DNA of 40,917 nucleotides. Origin: an uncultured Enterobacterales bacterium (GTDB lineage Bacteria > Pseudomonadota > Gammaproteobacteria > Enterobacterales > Enterobacteriaceae). Below the pieces are notes generated by a model, which was not told where the DNA came from, did no database searches, and worked only from the letters and a program-made list of their open reading frames with translations. The stretch is taken from contig CAMLBO010000039.1 in the NCBI GenBank assembly GCA_946478305.1, positions 1 to 40,917 of the forward strand. The letters are read 5' to 3'. Each line of letters starts with the position of its first letter. The stretch's first letter is position 1. This document shows, piece after piece, positions 13,374 to 24,577 of the stretch. The position numbers and the translations under genes are program-made.

Positions 13374-14360
13374 CTAACGCGAATAATTTCTCAAAGCATT
13401 GCGGCCCATCACAACACCAGCGCCAAGAATGATGCCGACTAACGCACCGAGCACCAGTATCATTCCCTTTTTCGGGCTATCACGGCGGATAGGCAGGTTT
13501 GGTTTCATCACGTAGCGGAAAGAGTATGTAGAATCAGGCTTGGATTTTAACGCGCTAATTGCCAAAAGTGACTGACGGGCATTAAAGTACGACTCATCGA
13601 ATGGAAGTGGCCGCGTGGCTTCATTCTTTATAATCGATGAAAGCGCATCACTACCTAACGCAAAGAGGGTATCTTCAGAGAGTGTTTCAGCTTGTTGCAC
13701 AATTGTATTCTTAGTATTTGATTGCTCAGCAACGATCAAAGCTTGATTCAGGATTGCCAAACGTTTGTCCTTCTTCTCCTGAGCTACTTTCTCTTTGGTG
13801 GCTAAGTCCTGTTTCAAATCCCCAATTTTAGAATTAATACTGCTCTGTAAGTCATCATCTAACTCATTTACGACACGCTTATTTATCTGCTGAATATAGT
13901 TTGTAAGCGTCTTCTGCGCGTCAGCTGCATTTTTAGCGGTATAGCTTATTTTAAGCGGCACCGATTGATCTTTCACTGCTGGTGCGATAGTCAGCTTTTC
14001 GGGTTCAGCTTGATTATCCAGTTGCTCTGAAAGAGCAGATATCGCTGAGTTAAAGCGGCCAAAAAAGCGCTGCTGTACATCAGCTATGGCGGGAGTTCCG
14101 CTATAAAGCACCCCCATAGCATTAGTATAGTTAGCCACCTGCCCGGAGTCGGGATAGGTCACTATTGCTTCAGAAGTCCATTTCTCTTTAGCAACAGACA
14201 GATAGGCAATTGCAACGGCAATCGCCAAAATAGCACAAACAATAATGGTAACTTTACCACGCCAAAGCTGCATAAAAAGATCAATTAAATCAATGGACTC
14301 AATGGACTCATCCGCCTCATTAGTGCGTTTTATTGTCATGTTATTGTTATCTTGATTCAT
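13374..14360 (-). CDS. wzz: O-antigen chain-length regulator Wzz
   Basis: Wzz is an inner-membrane polysaccharide co-polymerase that sets the modal length of Wzy-made O-antigen. The N-terminal LIDLFMQLWRGKVTIIV leads into TM1, a coiled-coil-rich periplasmic domain follows (NSKIGDLKQDLATKEKVAQE), and the C-terminus has PIRRDSPKKGMI before TM2 and ends GRNALRNYSR, as in E. coli Wzz. I chose ATG 14360 (MNQDNNN, 328 aa) because AGGG stands 7 nt upstream; the frame extends five codons to a TTG. ugd, present between gnd and wzz in E. coli, is missing here. Confidence 0.95.
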   Translation of the reverse strand: MNQDNNNMTIKRTNEADESIESIDLIDLFMQLWRGKVTIIVCAILAIAVAIAYLSVAKEKWTSEAIVTYPDSGQVANYTNAMGVLYSGTPAIADVQQRFFGRFNSAISALSEQLDNQAEPEKLTIAPAVKDQSVPLKISYTAKNAADAQKTLTNYIQQINKRVVNELDDDLQSSINSKIGDLKQDLATKEKVAQEKKDKRLAILNQALIVAEQSNTKNTIVQQAETLSEDTLFALGSDALSSIIKNEATRPLPFDESYFNARQSLLAISALKSKPDSTYSFRYVMKPNLPIRRDSPKKGMILVLGALVGIILGAGVVMGRNALRNYSR

Positions 14361-14544
14361 GTTCACCCTAAGCAAAAAATATAAGCAATTGTATGCGTAA
14401 CGTTATTATAAGCTGGAGCTTTCAGAAACGCCTAACTGAAACTTAGCCATTTCGCTCAGATTGCGCCGAAATTAATACTTATATCGGAGCTAGATACTCT
14501 GCGGCAAATAATACGACACTCAGTTTTACTCTCATTTGAAAACA

Positions 14545-14571
14545 AATAAAAACGACCCGTTGAAAGGGTCG
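14545..14571 (-). terminator. Terminator downstream of gnd
   Basis: On the minus strand CGACCC-TTTCAAC-GGGTCG forms a 6-bp stem followed by TTTTTATTTG. It lies about 34 bp after the gnd stop and upstream of wzz. Confidence 0.8.
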
Positions 14572-14604
14572 CTTATCTATTAATCAAAAATTACGAAAGA
14601 TAAC

Positions 14605-16014
14605 TTAACTCAACCATTCAGTATGGAATACGCCATCTTTGTCAGTGCGTTTGTAGGTATGTGCACCGAAGTAGTCACGCTGTGCCTGGATCAAGTTAGC
14701 TGGAAGTACCGCTGAACGGTAGCTGTCGTAGTAGTTGATCGCAGCAGAGAATGTTGGGGTCGGGATACCGTTTTGAACGGCATAAGAGACCACATCACGC
14801 AGCGCCTGCTGGTATTCGTCAGCAATATTTTTGAAGTACGGTGCCAGCAACAGGTTCGCAATGGACGCGTTTTCAGCATAAGCATCGGTAATTTTTTGCA
14901 AGAACTGAGCGCGAATGATGCAACCAGCGCGGAAGATCTTAGCAATTTCGCCGTAATGCAGGTCCCAGTTGTTCTCTTCTGAAGCCGCTTTCAGCTGTGA
15001 GAAGCCCTGAGCATATGAGACGATCTTACCCAGATACAACGCACGACGGATTTTCTCGATAAACTCCGCTTTGTCGCCAGTAAAAGGCTTAACCGTTGGG
15101 CCAGTCAAAACTTTAGAGGCCGCAACACGCTGATCTTTCAAAGAGGAGAGGTAGCGGGCAAATACAGACTCAGTGATCAGTGTCAGAGGTTCGCCGAGAT
15201 CCAGAGAGCTTTGGCTGGTCCATTTACCCGTACCTTTATTGGCTGCTTCATCCAGAATCACATCAACCAGATATTTACCTTCTTCGTCTTTCTTGGTGAA
15301 GATATCTTTGGTGATGTCGATCAGGTAGCTGTTCAATTCACCTTTGTTCCAGTCAACGAAGGTGCTAGCCAACTCTTCATTGCTCAGACCTAAAGACTGT
15401 TTCAGCAGGGAATAGGCTTCAGCGATAAGCTGCATGTCACCGTATTCGATGCCGTTGTGAACCATTTTAACGTAGTGGCCAGCGCCGTCCGCGCCAATGT
15501 AAGCCACGCAGGCTTCGCCATCTTCAGCGCGAGCTGCGATTTGCTCGAGGATAGGAGCAACCAGTGCGTAAGCTTCTTTCTGACCACCAGGCATGATGGA
15601 TGGTCCTTTTAATGCGCCCTCTTCACCACCGGAAACACCGGTGCCGATAAAGTTAAAACCTTGCTCAGACAGTTCACGGTTGCGGCGAATGGTGTCTTTA
15701 TAGTAGGTGTTGCCACCATCAATGAGGATGTCACCTTTATCCAGGTGCGGAGTCAATGATGCGATGGTTTTATCTGTCGCTTCGCCTGCTTTCACCATCA
15801 GCAGGATACGGCGTGGTTTTTCCAGCGAGTCAACAAACTCTTCAACGCTGTAGTGCGGGACCAGATTTTTACCCGGGTTTTCAGCGACAACTTCATCAGT
15901 CTTGTCGCCGGAACGGTTAAAAATGGAAACGGAATAACCGCGGCTTTCGATGTTAAGCGCCAGGTTACGGCCCATGACCGCCATACCGACAACGCCGATC
16001 TGTTGTTTGGACAT
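14605..16014 (-). CDS. gnd: 6-phosphogluconate dehydrogenase (decarboxylating) Gnd
   Basis: Gnd is the cytosolic pentose-phosphate enzyme converting 6-phosphogluconate and NADP to ribulose 5-phosphate and CO2. The Rossmann motif is [16 protein letters not shown], and the signature with the catalytic Lys is [16 protein letters not shown]. The length is 469 aa (E. coli 468). AGGAG stands before the ATG at 16014. It sits at the 3' flank of the O-antigen cluster as in E. coli, where gnd often recombines together with that cluster. It probably has its own promoter in the 156 bp before it. Confidence 0.98.
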   Translation of the reverse strand: MSKQQIGVVGMAVMGRNLALNIESRGYSVSIFNRSGDKTDEVVAENPGKNLVPHYSVEEFVDSLEKPRRILLMVKAGEATDKTIASLTPHLDKGDILIDGGNTYYKDTIRRNRELSEQGFNFIGTGVSGGEEGALKGPSIMPGGQKEAYALVAPILEQIAARAEDGEACVAYIGADGAGHYVKMVHNGIEYGDMQLIAEAYSLLKQSLGLSNEELASTFVDWNKGELNSYLIDITKDIFTKKDEEGKYLVDVILDEAANKGTGKWTSQSSLDLGEPLTLITESVFARYLSSLKDQRVAASKVLTGPTVKPFTGDKAEFIEKIRRALYLGKIVSYAQGFSQLKAASEENNWDLHYGEIAKIFRAGCIIRAQFLQKITDAYAENASIANLLLAPYFKNIADEYQQALRDVVSYAVQNGIPTPTFSAAINYYDSYRSAVLPANLIQAQRDYFGAHTYKRTDKDGVFHTEWLS

Positions 16015-16170
16015 TTCTTACTCCTGTCAGGTGTGGTTACCCGGCCGGGCTTGAGCCGGCGGGTTTAACTGAAACTATGTTAACCTAGGTCATAGGGAAG
16101 AAGGTAACTATTGATGCAATCGAGTTACATGCATGTCTTCATTGCCTAAGTACTAAACAAAATGGCTACA

Positions 16171-17601
16171 TCAATACGCGCCGTCACGTCGAAGTACGAC
16201 TCTGACCGTTTTAAATAAAATGGCAATATCATTCCAGAGAGTCCAATTTTTGACATACCATGAATCAAAGTAGACACGGGTATCATAGTCAACATCGTTA
16301 CGACCGCTTATCTGCCATAGGCCTGTCATGCCGGGTTTTGCCATCAGATAATAATCAACATCATCACAATAGCGTTCGAGCTCAGCCATGATGACCGGTC
16401 TAGGACCTACCAAACTCATCTCCCCTTTTACGACATTAAACAATTGAGGTAACTCATCAAGGCTAGTTTTACGGATAAAGCGCCCTACGGCTGTAATGCG
16501 GGGATCGTTTTTTAGTTTAAAATCTTTTTCCCATTCAGATCTCGCTTCAGGGTTCTTGTCTAAAAGTTCATTCAACACTTCCTGAGAATTCAACACCATT
16601 GAACGGAATTTGTAACATGGGAATAATTTTCCATGGCGTCCTACACGCTGATGCCCATAGATGGCGGGCCCCCCATCACGGGTAACCTTATACCAAAGAA
16701 TGATCATCAATGGGGATGCAATAAGCAGAATCAGAATTGAACAAAATATATCAAAGGTTCGTTTCAGAAAACGAGACGAGCGCTTTGCTAAATTATTCTG
16801 GATTCTCAAAAGCATGACTTCATGGCTGAAGATAAAAGACATGTCTGTATTGTACAAAGGTAACCCGCGAAATGAAGGGATAACCGTAACGGAATGACAA
16901 TGATGCTTAGATAGTTCGCGCATCCAAAACTGAGTTTTGTCCAAATCGGTATATTCATAGGCAAGAATATAATGAATTTCTCCGCTACTATTTAGACTCC
17001 AAATAACCTCGGGATCTTTAATTATCGGCAGGCCATCAAGTGATTCATTAATTGAATCTGCGTCAAAAAAAGCAATAACATCAAAACCCAACATTTCTTC
17101 GCTTTGCAGCGCGCTGTAGGCGCTCTTGGCATTCTGCCCCGCCCCTAAGATAATGGTTTTCTTTTTCCATATCCCTAACTTGTTTAATAAATTCTTCGTT
17201 AATACACGAAATAACGGCACAAGAATTAGCGCAAACATCCAGCAAAAAGCCCAAATGTAACGCGAAAATTGCCATTTTGTAAAAGCAGTCAAAGCTAAGT
17301 CAAAGACGGCAAAGATTATTATAGTGCGAAAAATTTCTTTTAGTTCATACCAAAAAGGTTTGCGGTAATTATAGTGTCTTAAGCGTATCCAAAACCAACC
17401 AACACAAATCAGTGATAAGATAAGATGGGAAATAACCTTTCCTTCGAATTGCTCGTGCGGAATAAATCTCTGAACATCGTCGAAAATCAAATATACACAA
17501 CCAAAAGATAGCCACAAAGCCACATTAAAAAACAACAGATCTGAAGTGGCCAATAAAATATTACACATTTTCGGATTATACTTATTATCTATATTATCCA
17601 T
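16171..17601 (-). CDS. wbaP: Undecaprenyl-phosphate galactose phosphotransferase WbaP
   Basis: WbaP starts the O-unit by transferring Gal-1-P from UDP-Gal to undecaprenyl phosphate. The 476-aa protein has the length I recall for Salmonella WbaP and very similar N- and C-termini (MDNIDNKYNPKMCN; VVLRRDGAY). The layout is several N-terminal membrane helices, a Rossmann-like soluble part (TIILGAGQNAKSAY), a re-entrant helix (IFCSILILLIASPL) and the catalytic domain with PCYKFRSM, TSLDELPQLFNV, GEMSLVGPRPV and KPGMTGLWQISGRN. GAGGGATAA precedes the ATG. It is the last gene of the O-antigen operon, 100 bp after manB. Galactose specificity is inferred from the close resemblance; a glucose-specific relative (WcaJ type) would differ more. 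Confidence 0.93.
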   Translation of the reverse strand: MDNIDNKYNPKMCNILLATSDLLFFNVALWLSFGCVYLIFDDVQRFIPHEQFEGKVISHLILSLICVGWFWIRLRHYNYRKPFWYELKEIFRTIIIFAVFDLALTAFTKWQFSRYIWAFCWMFALILVPLFRVLTKNLLNKLGIWKKKTIILGAGQNAKSAYSALQSEEMLGFDVIAFFDADSINESLDGLPIIKDPEVIWSLNSSGEIHYILAYEYTDLDKTQFWMRELSKHHCHSVTVIPSFRGLPLYNTDMSFIFSHEVMLLRIQNNLAKRSSRFLKRTFDIFCSILILLIASPLMIILWYKVTRDGGPAIYGHQRVGRHGKLFPCYKFRSMVLNSQEVLNELLDKNPEARSEWEKDFKLKNDPRITAVGRFIRKTSLDELPQLFNVVKGEMSLVGPRPVIMAELERYCDDVDYYLMAKPGMTGLWQISGRNDVDYDTRVYFDSWYVKNWTLWNDIAILFKTVRVVLRRDGAY

Positions 17602-17701
17602 TTATCCCTCACAATATAAATAGTCATAAAATAAAAATGACTATATTATTCATTTTCAATAAACACACTGATTAGTATATTTATAAGGAAAAAGAAATTA
17701 T

Positions 17702-19129
17702 TCATTTTTGCCTTTTGATACTCTCGAGCACAATATCAACGATGTGCCGAGCTTGCTCAAGAGAATCCGCCTCCGCGTAACAGCGTAGTTCAGGAGCATT
17801 ACCGGAAGGCCGTAAATGAACAATACTTCCGTTATTCAAAGTTATGCGAAGCCCGTCTGTGGTATCAGAAAAAACAGTATTTAACTCTCCCAAACCGATA
17901 TGCTTAAGCAATGATTGCTGATTTTCTAATCCAAGTGAGATTAATTTATAACTTTTTTCACCGTCTACATTCTGTAGCCTGTCCGAATAAGTATATCGAG
18001 TGGGAAGTTGTTCCGTTAATTTACTAATAGTTACATTTCGAGCGCTATAGAGAAGCATTATCGCAGGTAATAGAGCATCACGCGTTGGCAATGCAAGCAA
18101 TGGCTGTTTATTGATGAGAACATCGCTTCCCAGCAAAAACCCGCCGTTGGCCTCAAAGCCAGCAATACAGCTATATTTCTGTGACAGCTCGGCAAAAGCC
18201 GCGATGACATATGGCGAACCAATTTTAGTCAATTCGGCATGTTTAAAAAAACCACCGGAGGAAATTACACTGTTGCAACTCACTGGGATAGCAACTGCGT
18301 CTGCATTCAAAGAAATTGAGCACAATAGTCCCAGAACATCTCCCCGTAACCATGTTCCATTTTCATCGGCAACCAATGGCCTGTCGCCATCGCCATCGGT
18401 AGAGAAAATCATATCCAACTTATGCTCTACAACCCATTTCTTGGCTTTATCCTGATCTTCCTGGCTTACTGCTTCAGTATCTATGGGTACAAAATGGTCA
18501 CTTCTCTCTAAACTTATAACTTCAGCCCCTAATGCCATAAATAAAGGTTTATAGAGGTCACGTCCCGCACTGGAATGTTCATAGATACCGATGCGTTTAT
18601 TTTCAAGGAAAGGAGTGGGAAATAAAGAAGTATAGCGTTTAATATAGTTTTCAGCAGCGTCATGCGAAACTGAAAGCTCTTTGAGACTAATCTGCCCAAA
18701 CTGAATTTGTGAATTAAGAACTGATTGTTCATCTTCTTTAGAAATTTCGCCATCCGGACGATAAAATTTAAGTCCGTTACGGTCAAACGGAATATGACTG
18801 CCTGTTATCATAATTGCCGGAATTTTATCCGACATAGACTGATACGCTAAGGCAGGCGTGGGAATAACGCCGTAGTAAATATAACTAATGCCTTTATTTT
18901 CGAGGGCAGCTGCACAAGCTTGCGCCATTGCATAACTGCTGGGACGATTATCGATGGCCAATGCAACTTTATCAAAAATAAAATGCTTTTGCATAATATC
19001 CAAAAAAGAAACAGTGAAAGCAGCACAAACTGTAGGAGTAAAATCTTTGACAAGCCCACGAGCCCCGCTTGTACCAAACGAAATACCACTTGTGTTAATG
19101 ACATCGCGGCTATTCTTAATTTCGCTCAT
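17702..19129 (-). CDS. manB: Phosphomannomutase ManB (RfbK)
   Basis: ManB converts mannose 6-phosphate to mannose 1-phosphate for GDP-mannose synthesis. It belongs to the alpha-D-phosphohexomutase superfamily: GTSGARG near the N-terminus, the phosphoserine loop [13 protein letters not shown], the metal loop STDGDGDRP and the C-terminal phosphate loop [11 protein letters not shown]. It follows the Salmonella O-cluster ManB ([18 protein letters not shown]) rather than colanic CpsG. I chose ATG 19129 (475 aa) with GGAAGGG upstream and a 14-bp overlap with manC; the frame extends 28 codons further but only shadows manC. Confidence 0.93.
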   Translation of the reverse strand: MSEIKNSRDVINTSGISFGTSGARGLVKDFTPTVCAAFTVSFLDIMQKHFIFDKVALAIDNRPSSYAMAQACAAALENKGISYIYYGVIPTPALAYQSMSDKIPAIMITGSHIPFDRNGLKFYRPDGEISKEDEQSVLNSQIQFGQISLKELSVSHDAAENYIKRYTSLFPTPFLENKRIGIYEHSSAGRDLYKPLFMALGAEVISLERSDHFVPIDTEAVSQEDQDKAKKWVVEHKLDMIFSTDGDGDRPLVADENGTWLRGDVLGLLCSISLNADAVAIPVSCNSVISSGGFFKHAELTKIGSPYVIAAFAELSQKYSCIAGFEANGGFLLGSDVLINKQPLLALPTRDALLPAIMLLYSARNVTISKLTEQLPTRYTYSDRLQNVDGEKSYKLISLGLENQQSLLKHIGLGELNTVFSDTTDGLRITLNNGSIVHLRPSGNAPELRCYAEADSLEQARHIVDIVLESIKRQK

Positions 19130-20558
19130 TAATCCCTTCCTCTGAATATCCAAAACGCTGTTCGAGGCGAATAACATCATCTTCACCAAGATAGGAGCCT
19201 GATTGAATCTCAATCAGTTCTAAAGGAACCATGCCTGGATTTTCAAGGGCATGGACAGTTTGAGGTGGGATGAAGGTTGACTCATTTTCTGCAACCATAA
19301 AAACATCGTTACCTTTTGTGACTTGGGCTATACCAGATACTACTACCCAATGTTCTGCACGGTGGTGATGCATCTGTGCAACGAATTTCTCGCCCGGGTT
19401 AACAGTTATACGTTTAACCAAATAATTTTCGCCCTGGTCGATTATATTATATTTTCCCCATGGACGGAAAACTTCCTGATGTCGCTTATATTCTTCTCTG
19501 TCACTTCGCTTTAGATAATCCACTATCTTCTTTACTTCTTGAACCCTATCTTTATCAGCAATTAATAACGCATCAGGAGTTTGAACAATGACGAGGTTAT
19601 TTACCCCCACAGCGCCTACAAAGGTATTTTCCGTGTAAATGTAGTTATTTTCACTACTGTGCACAAAAATATCACCATGCAGAACATTACGCTGCTGATC
19701 TTTGTTAGAGATATCCCAAAGTGAAGACCAGGAACCAACATCTGACCATCCAGCGTCCATGGGTACAACAACAGCATGTTGCGTATGTTCCATGACAGCA
19801 TAATCAATAGAGTCACTCGGACATGCTGTAAATGCCTCTTTACTAACTCTAATGAAATCAAGATCGGGATTAATGCAGCCTACTGCTTTTTGACAAGAAT
19901 CATATATTTCAGGTGAAAATTTCTTCAATTCTTCAAGATAGCGCCCTGCCCTGAATAGAAACATACCGCTATTCCAGTAATATTGGCCGGAATTGAGGTA
20001 GGCAGATGCAGTGTCAATATCAGGTTTCTCAACAAATTCAGACACTGCATATACCATTTCAGCGATCTCACTCCCACGGCGAATATACCCATAGCCAGTC
20101 TCCGCATGTGATGGAACAATGCCAAATGTCACTAATTTACCTTGTTCTGCAAATTGCTGTGCATGCTTAATAGCTAATAAAAACGCCTCTTCGTCACGAA
20201 TCACGTGGTCTGCCGCAAGGATCAGCAATAAAGGGTCTTCACAATCACTCGTTTGTAAAATGCTAAATGCTGCCAGTGCTATAGCTGGAGCCGTATTACG
20301 ACCAACAGGCTCAAGAATAATGTTATTTGCAAGCTTGTCGAGAGCACGTAATTGTTCTGCAACAAGGAAACGGTGTATATCATTGCAAATAACTACTGGC
20401 TCAGTCACTGAAAGAGGTTGCAGGCGCTTTACGGTATTCTGCAGCATTGACAATTCACCCTCTAAATTCAGAAACTGCTTTGGATGGTGCTCTCGAGAGA
20501 GTGGCCACAGGCGGCTACCAGTGCCACCAGCCATTATTACAGGAATTAATTTAGACAT
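19116..20558 (-). CDS. manC: Mannose-1-phosphate guanylyltransferase / mannose-6-phosphate isomerase ManC
   Basis: This bifunctional enzyme makes GDP-mannose from mannose 1-phosphate and GTP. The nucleotidyltransferase signature is [20 protein letters not shown] at the N-terminus. The C-terminal cupin (type II PMI) has [34 protein letters not shown] and [15 protein letters not shown]. The length is 480 aa, typical of the family. It lies 11 bp after the upstream glycosyltransferase and overlaps manB. With no gmd/fcl (GDP-fucose) or rfbM-type branch genes in the cluster, mannose itself is probably the sugar used. Confidence 0.96.
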   Translation of the reverse strand: MSKLIPVIMAGGTGSRLWPLSREHHPKQFLNLEGELSMLQNTVKRLQPLSVTEPVVICNDIHRFLVAEQLRALDKLANNIILEPVGRNTAPAIALAAFSILQTSDCEDPLLLILAADHVIRDEEAFLLAIKHAQQFAEQGKLVTFGIVPSHAETGYGYIRRGSEIAEMVYAVSEFVEKPDIDTASAYLNSGQYYWNSGMFLFRAGRYLEELKKFSPEIYDSCQKAVGCINPDLDFIRVSKEAFTACPSDSIDYAVMEHTQHAVVVPMDAGWSDVGSWSSLWDISNKDQQRNVLHGDIFVHSSENNYIYTENTFVGAVGVNNLVIVQTPDALLIADKDRVQEVKKIVDYLKRSDREEYKRHQEVFRPWGKYNIIDQGENYLVKRITVNPGEKFVAQMHHHRAEHWVVVSGIAQVTKGNDVFMVAENESTFIPPQTVHALENPGMVPLELIEIQSGSYLGEDDVIRLEQRFGYSEEGINERN

Positions 20559-20569
20559 TTCAATCTTGT

Positions 20570-21724
20570 TTACCAGTGTATGTGCTTAGCCGAATTGAAT
20601 GCATCCCATTTACTCTCAACGTAACTTGAGAATTCATCATCAAAACGTTGCTGAGAAAACCTTTCAGCATTCATTCTACAGCTATCGCTGTTTATTAATG
20701 ACATACTGCTCTCAAATTTATTTACCGCATCAATTATCGAACTAACCGTTTGTTCATTAAAGAAGACCCCTGTTGGATTATCATTACCTACTGGGATAAC
20801 CGTCTCTAACGCTCCTCCTTTACCAAATGCAATAACTGGAGTACCGCAAGCTTGAGCCTCAACAGGTGTGATGCCAAAATCCTCTTCTGCTGCAAAGACA
20901 AATGCTTTCGCAGTTTGCATGTGCTTTTTTAACTCCGAAAAAGGTTGATAACCTAAGAGTTGAATATTACTTCTTGCTTTACTCTTTATTTTATTAATTT
21001 CTGGACCATCACCAATTACAACAAGTTTTTTGTCAGGCATTTCGCCAAATGCCTCCACAATTAAATCCATTCGTTTATATGGAACCATTCGTGAAGCAGT
21101 AAAATAAAAATCACCCTTCTCGGTCACCTTTTCGAAATTATCTACGGCAACTGGGGGGTATATAACATCTGCATCTCTACCGTATACTTTCTTTATGCGC
21201 CGGGCAATAAATTTTGAATTAGCTATGAAATGGTCAACACCATTAGCTGTACGACAGTCCCAAATGCGCATTTTGTGTAAAAGATACTTTGCAAGCATCC
21301 CTTTTAAGCCTTTATTTAGACCGGACTCACGTAAATATTGATGTTGTAAGTCCCAAGCATATCTTATCGGGGAATGAACATAACTAATATGTAATTGGTC
21401 TGGTCCAGTTAGCACACCTTTAGCAACTGAATGAGCACTTGATATTACTATATCTGCTGATGACACGTCCAATTGCTCAATAGCAAAGGGCATTAACGGC
21501 AAATATTTTTGATAAAGTTTTTGGGCTCGAGGCAGTCGCTGAATAAATGTAGTTTTTGCTTTTTTTCCTTGAAAGTGCTTCCGCTGTTCATCATTCAAAA
21601 AATCAACAACTGAAAAAAGCTCTGCATCAGGAAATATTTTTAGTATTTCAGATGATACTTGTTCAGAGCCTGCGTAGCTTAGCAACCACTCGTGTACCAG
21701 TGCAATCTTGACGTTATTATCCAT
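20570..21724 (-). CDS. GT4-family glycosyltransferase, probable mannosyltransferase
   Basis: This is a 384-aa GT-B fold enzyme of family GT4. The N-terminal domain begins [19 protein letters not shown] and includes [17 protein letters not shown]. The C-terminal donor-binding domain has [23 protein letters not shown] and the EX7E motif in [19 protein letters not shown]. It resembles WbaZ/WbdB-type O-antigen mannosyltransferases. It sits directly before manC-manB, which fits a GDP-Man donor, but the linkage and acceptor cannot be read from sequence. A GGAG lies 11 nt before ATG 21724. I have not assigned a wba symbol because the orthology is not certain. Confidence 0.85.
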   Translation of the reverse strand: MDNNVKIALVHEWLLSYAGSEQVSSEILKIFPDAELFSVVDFLNDEQRKHFQGKKAKTTFIQRLPRAQKLYQKYLPLMPFAIEQLDVSSADIVISSAHSVAKGVLTGPDQLHISYVHSPIRYAWDLQHQYLRESGLNKGLKGMLAKYLLHKMRIWDCRTANGVDHFIANSKFIARRIKKVYGRDADVIYPPVAVDNFEKVTEKGDFYFTASRMVPYKRMDLIVEAFGEMPDKKLVVIGDGPEINKIKSKARSNIQLLGYQPFSELKKHMQTAKAFVFAAEEDFGITPVEAQACGTPVIAFGKGGALETVIPVGNDNPTGVFFNEQTVSSIIDAVNKFESSMSLINSDSCRMNAERFSQQRFDDEFSSYVESKWDAFNSAKHIHW

Positions 21725-21743
21725 AAATATTCTATCTCCTAAG

Positions 21744-22766
21744 CTATCGCTGCATGAATTTGCGAATTATTTTATAGACATTACGCGCTTGCTTATGAAG
21801 TAAACAATTCAGTAATAAGAAAGACCATGGCACATAATGTTGCATTAACCCTAGTTTGCCGAGTTCCTTCCTTAATTCTAGATTCGTTTTCACACTTTGC
21901 CCGGCATTCATTTCAAAGACATGGAAAGATTGTCTTATCATTAACTCTCGCTGTAATGAATGAGATAAATCTATATCATATTTTTTCCCGACATGCTCAG
22001 CGATACTTAAAACGCCTCGCCACATTGCTGCACGCCCTTTCGCTGTATAACTTCCGGGAATATGCGACTCTTTATCATCCGAGGAATTACCAAACATTGG
22101 TGGATTATCAGCACGACCACCAACTATTGGAGTAGATATGTAACCAATTCCTCCCTCGCAATATGCAACAGCAGCAAGATAAATTTGGTAGTAAAGTGAG
22201 CCATCAAATATATCACTGCTTTTTTCTTTCGCAAAAGGAACATTCACGACTAAACCGCCGACAAAGCCTGCAGTACGAAATATGATATTTGGTTGAGAAT
22301 TACTAATATTATATACTTCATCTCTCTCACTCAATCTTGACACTCCAAGAGGAGAGTTTATATCATTATTGAAGCGTAAAAAGGTGCGTGAAATAAAATT
22401 AACCCCGTTATGTTGCGCCAAGAATTTTTTTATTTCCGAAATGGCATCAGGTAATAACAGATCATCATTCCCCATTATAAGCGCCCAAGTACTCTTCCCA
22501 AGTTCAATGCTTTTTCTTAAATTCTTATCGTAACCGAGGTTTAATTCATTGTCCTCATATATTAAATTAATCCCTTTTTCGTTCATTCTATTTCTATATG
22601 ACGACACTAACTTTTCAATTGATAATCGCTCGGGAGAATGGTCTTCGCAAACAATAACCTCATCAGGGAAAGTCTCCTGATTTAAAACCGAGTCTAATAA
22701 TTCCGATAATTCATTTGTTCGATTATAGCTTGGGATTACAATTGCAATAGAACAACTATTTTTCAT
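21744..22766 (-). CDS. GT2-family glycosyltransferase, possible rhamnosyltransferase
   Basis: This is a 340-aa GT-A fold enzyme of family GT2. The N-terminus IAIVIPSYNRTNELSELLDS is the nucleotide-binding strand, EVIVCEDHSPE follows, and the metal-binding site is the unusual GNDDLLLPDA (a DD pair in place of DXD). It has no membrane segment, so it probably acts at the cytoplasmic face. It resembles the architecture of Salmonella WbaV-type enzymes but not closely enough for a name. By elimination (the GT4 is the likely mannosyltransferase) it is the best candidate for adding rhamnose. Its start overlaps the acyltransferase stop by 11 bp. Confidence 0.8.
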   Translation of the reverse strand: MKNSCSIAIVIPSYNRTNELSELLDSVLNQETFPDEVIVCEDHSPERLSIEKLVSSYRNRMNEKGINLIYEDNELNLGYDKNLRKSIELGKSTWALIMGNDDLLLPDAISEIKKFLAQHNGVNFISRTFLRFNNDINSPLGVSRLSERDEVYNISNSQPNIIFRTAGFVGGLVVNVPFAKEKSSDIFDGSLYYQIYLAAVAYCEGGIGYISTPIVGGRADNPPMFGNSSDDKESHIPGSYTAKGRAAMWRGVLSIAEHVGKKYDIDLSHSLQRELMIRQSFHVFEMNAGQSVKTNLELRKELGKLGLMQHYVPWSFLLLNCLLHKQARNVYKIIRKFMQR

Positions 22767-23319
22767 GACTTAATCTCTTTATGACTTTAGCCGGATTGCC
22801 CGCTATTAAACAATTTTCTGGAAACACTCCTTTTACTAGAGCCTGAGCTCCAATGACGCACCCATTACCGATAGTTGTTCCTGCCAATATAATTGCACCA
22901 TCACATATCCACGTGTTATCCCCAATGGAAATTGGGCTAATATCATCTAAAGGGCGTAAAGAAGGCGGCACTTCCGGTTTGAATCTATCTGGTTTCGTTG
23001 AACCATGCGAGTGATCCCCAACATATATATTAGAACCAAATAGCACATGATTACCAATTTTCATTTCACTAACAAATGATATATGAACATTATTGCTCAT
23101 CATTACTTTATCACCCATACACAACGATGGTTTGAATTTTTGTCCTTTATAGCCATCCACTGCCTGAATCCAACAATTATCTCCAATAGAAAGATTTGAG
23201 CATTGTATATATTTAGCCCCAACAATACGACTATTTTTACCGAGCATACGGATTGAGATACCCTTAAAAAATGAAAAAACAACCCCTCGTATCCTTGTCG
23301 ATATTTTACGAACCAGCAT
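22756..23319 (-). CDS. Hexapeptide-repeat acyltransferase (probable O-antigen O-acetyltransferase)
   Basis: The 187-aa protein is a left-handed beta-helix acyltransferase of the LacA/WcaF/WbbJ type. Imperfect hexapeptide repeats run throughout (LSIGDNCWIQ, MKIGNHVLFGSNIYVG, ISIGDNTWICDGAIILAG, TTIGNGCVIGAQALV), with the catalytic His in VGDHSHG and the usual C-terminal NCLIAGNPAKVIKRL. It most likely O-acetylates one sugar of the O-unit using acetyl-CoA. The acyl group and target sugar are inferred. AGGTATAAC precedes the ATG. Confidence 0.87.
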   Translation of the reverse strand: MLVRKISTRIRGVVFSFFKGISIRMLGKNSRIVGAKYIQCSNLSIGDNCWIQAVDGYKGQKFKPSLCMGDKVMMSNNVHISFVSEMKIGNHVLFGSNIYVGDHSHGSTKPDRFKPEVPPSLRPLDDISPISIGDNTWICDGAIILAGTTIGNGCVIGAQALVKGVFPENCLIAGNPAKVIKRLSHEK

Positions 23320-23371
23320 GAGTTATACCTATGTCTATTAAAATATTATTCATTGTAATAAGTTATAATTT

Positions 23372-24577
23372 TTAGCCTTCAACTTTTATAACTTTACTTT
23401 GCGTGTTTTTCCAAAGAGTACATAACCCTAAAACTATACATAAATTTGTGGCTGTAGGTGGCAACCAAAAAGCCCCATCTGATATAGATGCAGAAAAATA
23501 TGCAATGAACGGTAAAACATATGGCGTTTTAAGAAGAGGTTTTATTTTACAATAAAAAAACGAAAGCCAAATAATAAACATTGGTAAACCAAATATTTGT
23601 AATAATGCCAGCGGCAGGATTTCGTAAACTTGCGAAAATGAACTATTTGAGAAGAGCAAACCAACGAAAAGTATATAGGGTTTTTCGCTTACATCGTTGA
23701 CATACTCCATAATTTTCTCACTCCGCCCTCCAGCATCTGAAAGGTCACGATTGAACAAACGTTCTTGAATCATATGTGAGATTATATTGTCTGTAAGACC
23801 TATTATAACCAAAGCAACTATCATTATAAAAAGTGTTGAAACTAGAACAGTACGATTCTTTCCTGTTACCAGCATATACAAAACAGCAATGATTAAACCA
23901 AAATATACGGATGCTGATGCGGTCAACAAGACAGCCAAAGCAAGCAAGGAAAGAGGAAGAATATAACTTTTACCTCGAGCCTGATACAGAGCGATTACGG
24001 CAAAACCAATCAATAATAAGTTCACACCAAAAACATTTCCATTCTGGTAGGTTGAAGTAGCCTTTAAGTAACCAATACTCCAAATCATATTATTTTTTTC
24101 TTGCAAAAAACCTGGCGTAAGAGCATCTTGGAAATTCGCAGTAATACCAGGAATTATAACTTGATAGTCACCAAATATTTTCTGAATAAAAGCATAAATT
24201 ACGATTATATAAAATACATAAATTATATAGTTCTTCCATTTTTCTGCATTACGTATTGTTACAACACCATAAAAACATACAAATGCGAAATAAGAGCTAA
24301 GATATGCTAACAAATCAGATTTAGAAATATCAGACTCAATCAATTTACCCTCATCATTATATACAATTTTGCTTAGCAAGAATGTAGTCACGAGAAGTAG
24401 AATAGGCACTATCAAAAATAAAAATTCACGAGGCCGTTTTGTTATAGAACCGATACCTCTGATAAAGAAATACACACTTGACAAAAGAGAAAGATATAAC
24501 GGGAACCCGGATATTTTAATTCCTGCTTTCGGTATAGTTAAAGATATAAAAAGAAAGAAATCTTTAAGTTTAATCAT
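23372..24577 (-). CDS. wzy: Wzy-like O-antigen polymerase
   Basis: The 401-aa protein is very hydrophobic, with about ten or more predicted membrane helices and no recognisable soluble domain. A larger hydrophilic loop around LTPGFLQEKNNMIW and another around RLFNRDLSDAGGRSEK fit the periplasmic loops of Wzy proteins. Wzy joins O-units on the periplasmic side. Wzy sequences are too diverse for confident naming by similarity; the assignment rests on topology, on location in a Wzx/Wzz-type cluster, and on the absence of another candidate. AAAAGG lies about 6 nt before the ATG. The gene is strongly AT-rich. Confidence 0.78.
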   Translation of the reverse strand: MIKLKDFFLFISLTIPKAGIKISGFPLYLSLLSSVYFFIRGIGSITKRPREFLFLIVPILLLVTTFLLSKIVYNDEGKLIESDISKSDLLAYLSSYFAFVCFYGVVTIRNAEKWKNYIIYVFYIIVIYAFIQKIFGDYQVIIPGITANFQDALTPGFLQEKNNMIWSIGYLKATSTYQNGNVFGVNLLLIGFAVIALYQARGKSYILPLSLLALAVLLTASASVYFGLIIAVLYMLVTGKNRTVLVSTLFIMIVALVIIGLTDNIISHMIQERLFNRDLSDAGGRSEKIMEYVNDVSEKPYILFVGLLFSNSSFSQVYEILPLALLQIFGLPMFIIWLSFFYCKIKPLLKTPYVLPFIAYFSASISDGAFWLPPTATNLCIVLGLCTLWKNTQSKVIKVEG